Source: an uncultured Ruthenibacterium sp. (GTDB lineage Bacteria > Bacillota > Clostridia > Oscillospirales > Ruminococcaceae). Taken from it: a stretch of DNA of 64,000 bases. Position 1 is the first letter of the stretch; every line of letters starts with the position of its first letter. The stretch covers positions 1-64,000 of the forward strand of contig CALXBN010000036.1 in the NCBI GenBank assembly GCA_944386555.1. Reading direction: 5' to 3'. The notes below the pieces were generated by a model that did no database searches, was not told where the DNA came from, and worked only from the letters and a program-made list of their open reading frames with translations. A program made the position numbers and the translations under genes. Shown here piece after piece: positions 8,330-16,471 of the stretch.

Positions 8330-9013
8330 ATGGACAAGGGCACGCTGATCGTGCTGGAAGGGCTGGATGGCAGCGGGAAAGCAACCCAGGCCCAGCTGCT
8401 GTTTGATGCGCTGCACGCGCTTGGCCGCCCGGTGCGGAAAGTCACTTTCCCTGATTATGACAGTGATTCCAGTGCCCTTGTGAAGATGTATTTGCGCGGT
8501 GAGTTCGGTGCCCATCCCGGCGACGTGAACGCCTATGCGGCCAGCTGCTTTTACTCGGTGGACCGGTATGCCAGCTACAAAACGGACTGGGGTGCCTTTT
8601 ATCGAAGCGGCGGTTTGATAGTAGCCGACCGCTACACCACGTCCAATGCCGTGCACCAGTGCGCCAAATTGCCGCCTGGCCAGTGGGACGCCTATCTGGA
8701 CTGGCTGTTTGATTTTGAATACGGAAAAATCGCGATTCCCAGCCCGGATTTGGTGGTGTATCTGGATGTGGACCCCCAGGTGTCCCAGCGGCTGATGAGC
8801 CAGCGCTACCACGGCCATGAGGAGCAGAAGGATATTCATGAGCGGGATGCTGCGTATCTGTCCCACAGCCGCCAGGCTGCCTTGTACTGTGCCCGGAAGC
8901 TGGGCTGGCAGATGGTGCCCTGCTGCCGGGAAGGGCAGATGCGCACCCGGGAGGAAATTCATCAGGATGTATGGAAGCTGGCCGGCCCGCTGGCGGATTT
9001 CGCCGCAGACTGA
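8330..9013 (+). CDS. Thymidylate kinase-like protein (altered P-loop)
   Basis: A 227-residue P-loop kinase of the thymidylate kinase family, expected to convert dTMP to dTDP. It has IVLEGLDGSGK at the N terminus, VADRYTTSNAVHQ (the DR[YF] nucleoside-binding motif) and PDLVVYLDVDP. Oddly the P-loop reads GSGKATQ: the residue right after the Lys, normally Ser/Thr that binds magnesium, is Ala. The ATG at 8330 sits 8 nt from GGGGAGG; the ATG at 8324 would be too close. Placed after thyX, which supports a role in dTTP supply. It may be a second copy beside a standard Tmk elsewhere in the genome, or a related nucleotide kinase. Confidence 0.75.
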   Translation: MDKGTLIVLEGLDGSGKATQAQLLFDALHALGRPVRKVTFPDYDSDSSALVKMYLRGEFGAHPGDVNAYAASCFYSVDRYASYKTDWGAFYRSGGLIVADRYTTSNAVHQCAKLPPGQWDAYLDWLFDFEYGKIAIPSPDLVVYLDVDPQVSQRLMSQRYHGHEEQKDIHERDAAYLSHSRQAALYCARKLGWQMVPCCREGQMRTREEIHQDVWKLAGPLADFAAD

Positions 9014-9025
9014 CCGGAGACTGAA

Positions 9026-10537
9026 ATGAGGTGCAGTATGGAAGAAGAACGCAGACAGCCCACTGCGCAGGAGCTGACGGAATATGCCCGCAAGCTGGCG
9101 CAGCTGACGGCCCGCATCAGCCAGATGACGCCCGCCCAGCGGGAAAAGTATGCGGAAAAAATTGCCCAGGTAAAGCACCGGGTCTCCAGGCTGACCCCGG
9201 CCATGCGCCAGGCCTACAATGACGAGCTGGTGCATCTGGGCCTTCTGGATGCGCAGGAAGGGCCTTCCCGCCCGGCCCCGGCCGTTTCGCCGGCAGAAGC
9301 TTATCAGACCGGCCTGGATGATCAAGGGCGCGCCGACGAGGAAGCTGCCCGCGCCGCAAAGCCGGCGCAGGTTTCTGCGCAACAGGAAAAGCCGCAGGAA
9401 GAGGAGGAGCCGCAGGAAGAGGACGCCGCCGATGTGCCTGTACTCCGCAAAAAGGGGCGCAAAGGCTGCCTGGCCGTGCTGCTGGTGGCGCTGGTACTGT
9501 TCGGCGCGGTGTGCGGCGCCGGTGTGTGGACTTTCAATGAAGTGGACGGCCACCGGGGCCGCAACTCCGTCACCACCACGGTCACCATCAGCCAGGGTTC
9601 CAGCCCCCTGGCTATTGGCAGCGCCTTACAGGAGAGCGGGATCATCCGCTCGGCCCGGGCGTTCCAGATCTATGTGCGCCTGACAAATGCGGCAGCTTCG
9701 CTGCAATACGGCAGTTTCCAGCTCAGCAGTACCATGAGCTATGGCGAGATTGTCCAGGCCCTGCAGGTGGCAAACGATACCCGGGACACTGTTACCGTTA
9801 CGTTCCCCGAGGGGAACACCGCAGTGCAGTACGCCCTGCGCATGGAGGAAGCGGGCCTGTGCAGTGCCCAGGAATTCCTGGATGTGGCCAACAACGCCGA
9901 CTTCAGCCAGTTCAAATTCTGGAGCCTGCGCCAGGAGGACCCGCTGCAGTTCATGAAGTGCGAGGGCTATCTGTTCCCCAATACTTACGAGTTCTTTGTG
10001 GGCGACGACGTGTACAACATGGTGGAGAAGCTGTACGCTGAATTTGACGCCCAATTTACCGAGGAGATGTACGCCCGGTGTGAAGAGCTGAACATGACGC
10101 TTACCCAGCTGGTCACGCTGGCCAGCCTGGTGCAGGAGGAAGCGGGCAACGATCAGAGCAAAATGGTCTCGGCCGTATTTCACAACCGGCTGGAACAGGG
10201 GATGACCCTTGGCAGCAATGTGGCTTGGTATAAGGAGATCCCGGACGACAACAACTATATCTATGACACCCTGGCCGGCCCCTACGGTTATGGCAGCTGG
10301 AACGCTATCCCAACCGAGGTAGGCGAGGCGTACGATACCTACACCCATGCCGGCCTGCCTGTGGGGCCGGTGTCCAATCCCGGCCTGGTGGCAATTGAAG
10401 CCGCCCTGTGGCCTGAGGAAAACTGTGAATATCTCTATTTCCAGACGGATACCCTGGGCAATTATCACTACGCCACCACTCTGGAAGAGCACAACCGCAT
10501 TACCCAGGAACTGGAGGCCCAGGGCATTCGGCCGTAA
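9026..10537 (+). CDS. mltG: Endolytic murein transglycosylase MltG (YceG-like)
   Basis: A 503-residue membrane protein. A long charged cytoplasmic N-terminal region (about 1-140, rich in Glu/Gln/Ala) precedes one membrane segment (about 147-170) and an extracellular YceG domain. The motif LTQLVTLASLVQEEAG carries the catalytic Glu region, EGYLFPNTYEF and the terminal AGLPVGPVSNPGLVAIEAAL and YLYFQTD segments are typical. MltG cuts nascent glycan strands and sets their length. An alternative start at 9038 (preceded by GAGGTG) would shorten it by four residues. The extended cytoplasmic tail is longer than in Escherichia coli. Confidence 0.92.
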   Translation: MRCSMEEERRQPTAQELTEYARKLAQLTARISQMTPAQREKYAEKIAQVKHRVSRLTPAMRQAYNDELVHLGLLDAQEGPSRPAPAVSPAEAYQTGLDDQGRADEEAARAAKPAQVSAQQEKPQEEEEPQEEDAADVPVLRKKGRKGCLAVLLVALVLFGAVCGAGVWTFNEVDGHRGRNSVTTTVTISQGSSPLAIGSALQESGIIRSARAFQIYVRLTNAAASLQYGSFQLSSTMSYGEIVQALQVANDTRDTVTVTFPEGNTAVQYALRMEEAGLCSAQEFLDVANNADFSQFKFWSLRQEDPLQFMKCEGYLFPNTYEFFVGDDVYNMVEKLYAEFDAQFTEEMYARCEELNMTLTQLVTLASLVQEEAGNDQSKMVSAVFHNRLEQGMTLGSNVAWYKEIPDDNNYIYDTLAGPYGYGSWNAIPTEVGEAYDTYTHAGLPVGPVSNPGLVAIEAALWPEENCEYLYFQTDTLGNYHYATTLEEHNRITQELEAQGIRP

Positions 10538-10550
10538 TCCGCATCCCGCC

Positions 10551-10579
10551 AGCAGCCGCCGCAAAGGCGGCTGCTTTTT
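10551..10579 (+). terminator. Terminator or attenuator between mltG and trhP
   Basis: Arms AGCAGCCGCC and GGCGGCTGCT with loop GCAAA and a five-T tail, 13 nt after mltG. The next start codon is only 19 nt further, so partial read-through is possible. Confidence 0.7.
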
Positions 10580-10597
10580 ATGGAAAGGAAGCTGTCC

Positions 10598-11821
10598 ATG
10601 AAAAAACCGGAGCTGCTCTCTCCCGCAGGGGATCCCGAGCGCCTGCAGTTTGCCGTGCGCTACGGCGCTGATGCCGTCTATTTCGCCGGAACTCAGTTCG
10701 GCATGCGCGCCGCCCCCAAAAACTTTACGCCTGATCAGATCGCCGAGGGGGCCGCTTTTGCCCATGTTCACGGCAAGCGCGCTTACCTCACGCTGAACAC
10801 CACCCCGACCAATGCCGAAGCGGCCCGCCTGCCGGATTTTATCCGTACCGTGCGGGATACCGGCGTGGACGCCTTGATCGTAGCCGATCTGGGCGTGCTC
10901 AGTGTGTGCAAGCGCTGGGCTCCGGATATTGACATCCATTTTTCCACACAGGCGGGAATTGCCAATTATCTGGCAGCCAATGCCGCTTATGATCTGGGGG
11001 CCAAGCGGGTGGTGCTGGCACGGGAGCTGAGCCTGCAGGACATCGCTGTCATCCGGGACCATACGCCGGCTGATCTGGAGCTGGAAGTCTTTGTTCACGG
11101 GGCCATGTGCATGTCTGTTTCGGGGCGGTGCCTGCTGTCTCAATATCTCACCGGCCGCAGCGCCAACAGCGGCCGGTGCACGCAGCCCTGCCGGTGGAAG
11201 TGGGCCCTGGTGGATGAAGAACAGCGGCCGGGCCGCCGCTATCCAATCGGGGAAGGGCAGGAGGGCGCCTACATCCTCAATGCCGACGACCTGTGCACCG
11301 CTCCTTTTATCGACCAGATCTGCAAGGCCGGTGCCGACAGCCTGAAGATCGAGGGGCGCGCCAAAAGCTTCTACTATGTGGCTTCCGTCACTTCGGCCTA
11401 TCGCCGTGCCCTGGACGCCTATTTTGCCTGCCCGGAACACTTCGCTTGCCCCGAGGACGTGCTGGATGAACTGACCCGCACTTCTCACCGGCGCTACTCC
11501 ACCGGCTTTTTCTTCGGCCCGGAAGGGGCTACCCAGAATGCTGCGGCCGGCGGCTATATCCGCCGGTGGGAGCCGGTGGCCGTGGTAGAGCGCTGGGAAA
11601 ATGGCTTTGCAGCCTGTACCCAGCGGGGGAAATTTACCTTGGGCGATACGCTGGAAGCCCTGACGCCGGAAGGGAAAATGATCTCTTTTACGCCGCAGGT
11701 CATTTTCAATGAGGAGGGGCTGCCGATCGAATCGACCCCGCATCCGATGATGCGTTTTGCCGTTCCGTCAGAAACGGCGCTGCCGCCCTATACAATTTTG
11801 CGCCGGCAAAGTGCGCAGTAA
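10598..11821 (+). CDS. trhP: U32-family tRNA hydroxylation protein TrhP (YegQ-like)
   Basis: A 407-residue protein of the peptidase U32 family. It starts KPELLSPAGDPERLQFAVRYGADAVYF and carries the family signature EVFVHGAMCMSVSGRCLLSQ with further conserved Cys in SGRCTQPCRW, plausibly iron-sulfur ligands. The C-terminal part (RRYSTGFFFG, then a small beta domain) matches the TrhP/YegQ branch, which takes part in prephenate-dependent hydroxylation of wobble uridine in tRNA (5-hydroxyuridine). The ATG at 10598 follows AAGGAAG; the earlier ATG at 10580 lies inside the terminator tail. Naming it TrhP rather than the rRNA-specific RlhA paralogue is by overall length and single-copy look. Confidence 0.8.
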   Translation: MKKPELLSPAGDPERLQFAVRYGADAVYFAGTQFGMRAAPKNFTPDQIAEGAAFAHVHGKRAYLTLNTTPTNAEAARLPDFIRTVRDTGVDALIVADLGVLSVCKRWAPDIDIHFSTQAGIANYLAANAAYDLGAKRVVLARELSLQDIAVIRDHTPADLELEVFVHGAMCMSVSGRCLLSQYLTGRSANSGRCTQPCRWKWALVDEEQRPGRRYPIGEGQEGAYILNADDLCTAPFIDQICKAGADSLKIEGRAKSFYYVASVTSAYRRALDAYFACPEHFACPEDVLDELTRTSHRRYSTGFFFGPEGATQNAAAGGYIRRWEPVAVVERWENGFAACTQRGKFTLGDTLEALTPEGKMISFTPQVIFNEEGLPIESTPHPMMRFAVPSETALPPYTILRRQSAQ

Positions 11822-11888
11822 ATGATGGTGCCGCCGCAGACAGCCGCCGGGAACGGCTGCGGGCCACAGGCGGGACTGCCGGGAAAAT

Positions 11889-11934
11889 GGAAGAGCCTGC
11901 CGTCTGCTTTTTACAGACGGCAGGCTCTTTTGCG
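11889..11934. terminator. Bidirectional terminator between convergent genes
   Basis: A long hairpin (arms AAGAGCCTGCCGTCTG and AGACGGCAGGCTCTT) with T-rich tails on both strands lies between trhP (plus) and the MFS gene (minus). Confidence 0.85.
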
Positions 11935-11993
11935 TTTTCGGAAGCCCGAAAGCGCGTCAAGGCGGGCCTGTGCCCTATGGCACAGAAGCCGGA

Positions 11994-13163
11994 TCATTTT
12001 CCGGCGGCCGATGGGATCACCCGGTTGATCCGCTCGCTGGCCCAGATCATCAGTACCAGAAGCACCAGCTGAACGGCAGGCATCACATACAGCGTCAGCG
12101 GTCCGCTCAGTGCGCCTGCCAGCGTGGGTACCAGGCTGCTGCCCACATAGGCGCAGGCCATCTGCAGGCCCATCATGCTTTGGGCAACTTCTTTGCCGAA
12201 GCGCCGGGGCGTTTCGTGCAGCATACAGGGATAAATGGGCGCGCACCCCAGGCCAACCAGCCCCAGGCCGGCCAGGGACAGGGCGGTGGGCAGGGGAAGG
12301 GCTGTCAGCAGCACACCGGCCAGGCACAGCCCCTGCCCCACACGAATCAAATTGCAGTTGGACATCCGCGCCGTGGCAAAGCCTGTCAACAGCCGCCCCA
12401 GCGTTACCCCCAGGAAGAACAGCGAGGTGCCCCGCGCCGCCGCTTCCGCCGTCAGGCCCCGGGTGGTGGTCAAAAAGCTGGCCGCCCACAAATTGGTGGT
12501 GGTCTCTATGCCGCAATAGCAGAAAAAGGCCAGCACTGCGGGTTTGGCCAGCGGCAAGCGCAGGGCGGCCCGGGCCGTCAGGCCGCTGGCGGGCGCACCA
12601 TCCCCCATGCTTTCCGTGCGCTTTTTCCACAATGGCAGCGTGCAGAAAAGCACAGCCGTCAAACACAGCTGAATCACGCCGACCAAACGGTACCCGCCCC
12701 GCCAGTTGCCGTTCTGCGCCAGGAACAGCGACATAATGGCAGGTCCTGCGGTGGCGCCGATTCCCCAAAAACAGTGCAGCCAGCTCATATGGCGGGCGGC
12801 ATAATGCAGCGCCACATAATTGTTCAGCCCGGCATCTACTGCGCCGGCGCCCAGGCCCAGGGGCGCCGCCAGCAGGCACAGCCACCAAAAGCCGGGCGCC
12901 AGAGAAAAGCCCACCAGTGCGCAGGCGGTCATCAGTACGCTGATGGCTGTCAGTTTTCCGGTGCCCAGCCAGCGCACCAGGCGGTCGGTCATCAGGCTGG
13001 AAATAATGGTGCCGCCGGTGACGATGCAGCTGATCACACCGGCGCCTGCCAGAGGGGAAGCGATGTCCAGGTGCAGGGCAGGCCAGGCGGAACCCAGCAG
13101 GGAATCCGGCAGGCCCAGGCTGATGAAGGTGATGTAGATCAGAATCAGAAAAAACGTTGCCAT
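11994..13163 (-). CDS. Major facilitator superfamily transporter
   Basis: A 389-residue polytopic protein with about 12 predicted membrane segments in two halves, separated by a basic loop (WKKRTESMGDG, about residue 180). The GHxxxR-like loop after TM2 reads LMTDRLVRWLGTGK. It opens with IYITFISLGLPDSLLGSAWP, seen in sugar and drug exporter branches of MFS. The gene is 49 nt behind a ROK repressor and is probably co-transcribed, so the substrate may be a carbohydrate (inference). AAAGGGG precedes the ATG. Confidence 0.85.
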   Translation of the reverse strand: MATFFLILIYITFISLGLPDSLLGSAWPALHLDIASPLAGAGVISCIVTGGTIISSLMTDRLVRWLGTGKLTAISVLMTACALVGFSLAPGFWWLCLLAAPLGLGAGAVDAGLNNYVALHYAARHMSWLHCFWGIGATAGPAIMSLFLAQNGNWRGGYRLVGVIQLCLTAVLFCTLPLWKKRTESMGDGAPASGLTARAALRLPLAKPAVLAFFCYCGIETTTNLWAASFLTTTRGLTAEAAARGTSLFFLGVTLGRLLTGFATARMSNCNLIRVGQGLCLAGVLLTALPLPTALSLAGLGLVGLGCAPIYPCMLHETPRRFGKEVAQSMMGLQMACAYVGSSLVPTLAGALSGPLTLYVMPAVQLVLLVLMIWASERINRVIPSAAGK

Positions 13164-13212
13164 AAAAGATGACCCCTTTGTTTTATGTGTACAGGCAGCA
13201 TACCCGTGCTGC

Positions 13213-14223
13213 CTACGGCAGGCAGAAGCCCAGCGGGGCTTCCAGCAGTTCCAGCGCCGAACGGATCATGCCGGCCTGAATGTCCTGCGCAAAGTGATGG
13301 CTGAAGGCAATTTCAGGCGGATGGATCAGCCAGTGGCCGCAGCGCCGGCGCACGCCCTCCAGCAGGTCGTCTGTCACCGGCGGTCCGGTCAGCACAGCGG
13401 CCTGAGGATCGGCGATCGCGCAGGACAGGGCCGTCATGCGTGCCAGTGCGTCGCAACGGGCCTGGGCCGGCGCATCGGCCAGGCTGTGCCAGTCGATGTT
13501 CAGCGGCAGGCGGCCTACTTCACCGGCGGCGCTGCTGCAGCCCCGCCACAGCCGGCCGTTCAGGTACAGCCCCACCCCTGGCGCAAATCCTGGCGGGAAA
13601 TACAGGTAGGCCAGGCTGTCCGTCTGCGGATGGCGGGCCACCCAACCCAGTGCGGCTGCGTTGGCGTCGTTTTCAAAGGCGACGGGCAGGCGAAACTGCT
13701 TGCGGTAGAATTCGGAAAAGCGTGTGCCCAGCAGCGCCGAAAAATCGCTGGCGGCCATTCCCAGCCGGGCATCATGTTCGGTGCCGGGCATGGAAAAGCC
13801 AATGGCGGCTACAGCGGGGAACCGGTTCAGCGCCTGCTGAACCAGTGGGACAAAGCTGTCCAGAGCGATGCGGGTCAGGGGAAACGTCTGTTCCCACAGC
13901 ACCTGTCCCAGCAAATCGGCCACAGCAGTCTGGGCCAGCGCGCCGCCTGCGTCGGCCCGGGCGCATATTACGGCCGCACAGGCGTGGATTTCATTGAATT
14001 CGTAGCACTGGCTGGGCCGCCCGCCGCCGGAGGGGATCAACGGCCCTTTCCGGGCACGGCCGTCGGTTACCAGATGGGCCAGGATACCCCCCACCGTCAT
14101 CACGGAAAGTCCCGTTGCCAAAGCCAGCTCCTGAGCGGTTCCCCGGCGGGCTTCCCGCAGGGCACTGTATACCAGGGCGGTATTATGGCGTTTGGCTACC
14201 GGTGCCGATACCTTGCTGCGCAT
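13213..14223 (-). CDS. ROK-family transcriptional repressor
   Basis: A 336-residue protein with an N-terminal winged helix-turn-helix (about 10-65; GTAQELALATGLSVMTVGGIL) and a ROK domain. The sugar-binding stretch ENDANAAALGW and the glycine-rich PGVGLYLNGRLWRG are present, followed by SSAAGEVGRLP. The zinc Cys cluster of ROK kinases is missing and the phosphate-binding DxGGT is absent, so it is a sensor rather than a kinase. GAAGGAGGC precedes the ATG. An inverted repeat inside its own promoter suggests autoregulation of the ROK-MFS pair. The ligand is unknown. Confidence 0.85.
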   Translation of the reverse strand: MRSKVSAPVAKRHNTALVYSALREARRGTAQELALATGLSVMTVGGILAHLVTDGRARKGPLIPSGGGRPSQCYEFNEIHACAAVICARADAGGALAQTAVADLLGQVLWEQTFPLTRIALDSFVPLVQQALNRFPAVAAIGFSMPGTEHDARLGMAASDFSALLGTRFSEFYRKQFRLPVAFENDANAAALGWVARHPQTDSLAYLYFPPGFAPGVGLYLNGRLWRGCSSAAGEVGRLPLNIDWHSLADAPAQARCDALARMTALSCAIADPQAAVLTGPPVTDDLLEGVRRRCGHWLIHPPEIAFSHHFAQDIQAGMIRSALELLEAPLGFCLP

Positions 14224-14240
14224 GGCAGAGCCTCCTTCGT

Positions 14241-14268
14241 AAAATACTTTTTAAAATGGTTTTATCAA
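14241..14268 (-). promoter_or_regulatory. Promoter with overlapping operator-like inverted repeat
   Basis: On the minus strand, TTGATA (14263-14268), 16 bp, TATTTT (14241-14246). The perfect inverted repeat TAAAA-CCA-TTTTA (14252-14264) lies in the spacer and would be a natural site for the ROK protein. Confidence 0.6.
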
Positions 14269-14314
14269 GTGGCATCATATCATGTGCAGCCGGCGCTGTC
14301 AAGAAAAAAGCTGC

Positions 14315-14339
14315 AAAAAAGCCCCGGCTGTACCGGGGC
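14315..14339 (-). terminator. Terminator of the DUF4364 gene
   Basis: On the minus strand GCCCCGG and CCGGGGC arms around a short loop are followed by TTTTTT. Confidence 0.8.
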
Positions 14340-14395
14340 GATGAGGGCGCTGCGGCCCGCAGGAATGTATGGGGTTGTGCAGGGGAAAGCGCCGG

Positions 14396-14980
14396 TCAGA
14401 TCTGCACTTCGCTGGAAAGCTGCAGGATCTGCTGGTCATGCCCGGTAAAGGCCGCCAGCACCAGCTTGTAGATCTCGGCTCCGTTTTCAATGAACTGCTG
14501 TTTGGCCAGATGGGCGCTCTCACGGTCCGGCATGAAGATGGACATGCTGAACACGGTGCTGCCCATATCCTCGATGCGGCAGTGCAGCATGTAGCCGTCG
14601 CCGGCCTTTTCCGTTTCCACCAGGTGCTGGGCCGATTTGCGGGCAAACTGCTGCGCGCGAATCACTGCCCGGCTGGCAGCTTCCCGCACGCTGCGGGGCA
14701 CGTCGTTCTGCAGCGTATCGGCAACTTCACACCCTTCCGGCAGCACGTGGTAACGACCGGTTTCGTCCTGTTCCAGCAGGCCTTGGTCGCACAGGTCGCC
14801 CAGGTTGGCTGCCAGCTCGAAGTAGTTCACCAGCTCTTCACTCAGCAGCGCGCTCTCCAGCTCCTCACGGGACAAGGGCGAGGGCGCATTTTTCACCAGA
14901 TAACACAGCAGGATACGGATTTCGGTGGATGTGGTCAGCCCGCCGGGCCTGACGCCGCCGGTAAACGCATTCCCAGGCAT
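14396..14980 (-). CDS. DUF4364 family protein
   Basis: A 194-residue protein. The N-terminal half (STEIRILLCYLVKNAPSPLSREELESALL, then FELAANLGDLCDQGLLEQDETGRYHV) reads as a winged helix, and the whole resembles the DUF4364 family of clostridial proteins, whose role is not established. The C-terminal half (about 115-194) is an alpha/beta region. The start at 14980 follows AAAGGAGGC; the longer frame from 15019 has no ribosome site. It has its own promoter and terminator. A DNA-binding role is plausible but not shown. Confidence 0.75.
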   Translation of the reverse strand: MPGNAFTGGVRPGGLTTSTEIRILLCYLVKNAPSPLSREELESALLSEELVNYFELAANLGDLCDQGLLEQDETGRYHVLPEGCEVADTLQNDVPRSVREAASRAVIRAQQFARKSAQHLVETEKAGDGYMLHCRIEDMGSTVFSMSIFMPDRESAHLAKQQFIENGAEIYKLVLAAFTGHDQQILQLSSEVQI

Positions 14981-15037
14981 GGAACGGCCTCCTTTCGGCT
15001 TAAAATCACGCCGGGTCAAATCTTGGATACTGCTGTT

Positions 15038-15066
15038 ATTTTACCCCAAACGAGGGAAAAAGTAAA
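15038..15066 (-). promoter_or_regulatory. Promoter of the DUF4364 gene
   Basis: On the minus strand, TTTACT (15061-15066), 17 bp, TAAAAT (15038-15043), about 57 nt before the start codon. Confidence 0.65.
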
Positions 15067-15126
15067 GAAACCCGGCCGGGAATCTTTCCCTGACAAAAGG
15101 GCGCGGGGCTGTGCGGGCCGGGAGAT

Positions 15127-15161
15127 CGGGCCGTTTTCAGGCTGACAGTTCAAACGGCCCG
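15127..15161 (-). terminator. Hairpin after the S1-domain gene, terminator-like
   Basis: Ten-base arms CGGGCCGTTT and AAACGGCCCG lie downstream of the S1 gene on the minus strand, but no T run follows, so termination is uncertain. Confidence 0.4.
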
Positions 15162-15199
15162 CGGGGCAGGCCGCCTGTGGGAGGCATCCGTGAAGGAGA

Positions 15200-16105
15200 T
15201 CAATGGAATACCGTCTCGATGCGCCGAGGCGCGCCGGGAGGCGAAAACTGCCAGCAGTCGATGTGGCCGCTGCGGATGGCGTACTGCAGCGGGAAGCGGA
15301 ATTGCTCATCTTCCAGCGCGTGCAGGATCACCAGCTTGATTTTCATGCGCTGCGGCAGGATGCTTTTGATGTAAACGCTCACCAGCTGGCCTGTGCGCAG
15401 GCCCTCCGCGGGTTCGGCCAGCCCGGCCAGATTGGGCGCCAGCTCCACAAAGACGCCGTATTCCTCTACACTGCGCACAACACCGATTACCGTTTCACCC
15501 GGGGCAAAGCGGGCGGCATTTTCTTCCCAGGTGCCCAGCAGTTCCCGCATGGTGAGCACCAGGCGGCCCTCGGTATCCCGGCTCTTCACGGCGCATAAAA
15601 TATCCTGGCCTACCTTTACCCTGTCGGCCGGGGAGGCGATGCGGGAGACGGACATGCAGTCGATGGGAAGCAGCGCCGCAATGCCGCACCCCACGTCGCA
15701 AAAGGCGCCGAACGGCTCGATGTGGGTCACCCGGGCCGGCAGTGTGTCCCCGGGCTGCAGCATATCCAGATAGCGGCTTTTGCACAGGCGCTGCGCCGCA
15801 GTGCGCGACACGGTCACGGGCCCTTCCTCAGGCACATCCGTCACAGTGAAGCACACCGGCCGTCCAACCCGTGTGATCAGGGCAATGTCCCGCACTTTGC
15901 CTTCCTGTACGCCATCTGCGCACTCTTCATAGGGCATTACCAGGGGGATCTCCCCCATTGACAGGTGTAATGCTTTGTCCGGGCCGAAGCTCAGCGCCCG
16001 TGCCTCCAGAATGGCGCCGCCTTGCCGGGCGCGGCGCAGAAACTCCCGTGTGGGCCGCTGTGGGGCGCGGCGCACGCCCTCTGCCTGAAATTCCATTTTC
16101 ATCAT
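15200..16105 (-). CDS. Tandem S1 RNA-binding domain protein
   Basis: A protein of about 301 residues. After an N-terminal region of about 115 residues, GDTLPARVTHIEPFGAFCDV begins a first S1 domain and GETVIGVVRSVEEYGVFVELAP a second, shorter one. S1 domains bind RNA; proteins of this size in clostridia are related to ribosomal protein S1 but their role is unclear. Three in-frame ATGs (16105, 16102, 16096) follow GAAGGAAGG, so the exact start is ambiguous within three residues. Transcribed divergently from the DUF951 gene. The much longer open frame on this strand is a by-product of the prfA sequence opposite it. Confidence 0.8.
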   Translation of the reverse strand: MMKMEFQAEGVRRAPQRPTREFLRRARQGGAILEARALSFGPDKALHLSMGEIPLVMPYEECADGVQEGKVRDIALITRVGRPVCFTVTDVPEEGPVTVSRTAAQRLCKSRYLDMLQPGDTLPARVTHIEPFGAFCDVGCGIAALLPIDCMSVSRIASPADRVKVGQDILCAVKSRDTEGRLVLTMRELLGTWEENAARFAPGETVIGVVRSVEEYGVFVELAPNLAGLAEPAEGLRTGQLVSVYIKSILPQRMKIKLVILHALEDEQFRFPLQYAIRSGHIDCWQFSPPGAPRRIETVFH

Positions 16106-16152
16106 CCTTCCTTCTTTCGCTGTTCCGCGCGCAGGGCGCAGTGGTAAAATAT

Positions 16153-16178
16153 ATGTGAACACATGCGCAAATATTTGC
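16153..16178. promoter_or_regulatory. Two palindromes between divergent S1 and DUF951 genes
   Basis: ATGTG-AA-CACAT (16153-16164) is followed by the perfect 12-base palindrome GCAAATATTTGC (16167-16178), which overlaps the -35 box of the plus-strand promoter. They could be operator sites. Confidence 0.35.
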
Positions 16179-16203
16179 TTCACGCCTTCTTTTGATATAT
16201 AAT
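16175..16203 (+). promoter_or_regulatory. Promoter of the DUF951-prfA-tsaC-coaE operon
   Basis: TTGCTT (16175-16180), 17 bp, perfect TATAAT (16198-16203), about 30 nt before the first start codon. Confidence 0.8.
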
Positions 16204-16234
16204 ACAGTTGCATCAATGAAAAAGTGGGAGAAAT

Positions 16235-16426
16235 ATGGATATTCAACTGAACGATCATATCATTACAAAAAAGCAGCATCCCTGCGGCGGCAGTGAATTC
16301 CTGGTGCTGCGTGTGGGCATGGATTTCCGCATCCGCTGCACCAAGTGCGGTCGGGAAGTGATGGTGGCCCGCAGCAAAATCGAGAAGAATATCAAAAAGG
16401 TGATCCGGGACGGGCAAGTACTGTAG
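16235..16426 (+). CDS. DUF951 family protein
   Basis: A 63-residue protein typical of DUF951 in length and sequence. It has conserved Cys in KKQHPCGG and RCTKCGRE that could bind zinc, and a basic C-terminal half (ARSKIEKNIKKVI). GGGAG precedes the start. In Firmicutes DUF951 genes often lie next to translation or chromosome-maintenance genes; the function is unknown. First gene of a tight operon. Confidence 0.85.
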   Translation: MDIQLNDHIITKKQHPCGGSEFLVLRVGMDFRIRCTKCGREVMVARSKIEKNIKKVIRDGQVL

Positions 16427-16471
16427 CATGGCCGCTTTTACATGCGTGAAAACGGAAAGGAGCCTGTACAG

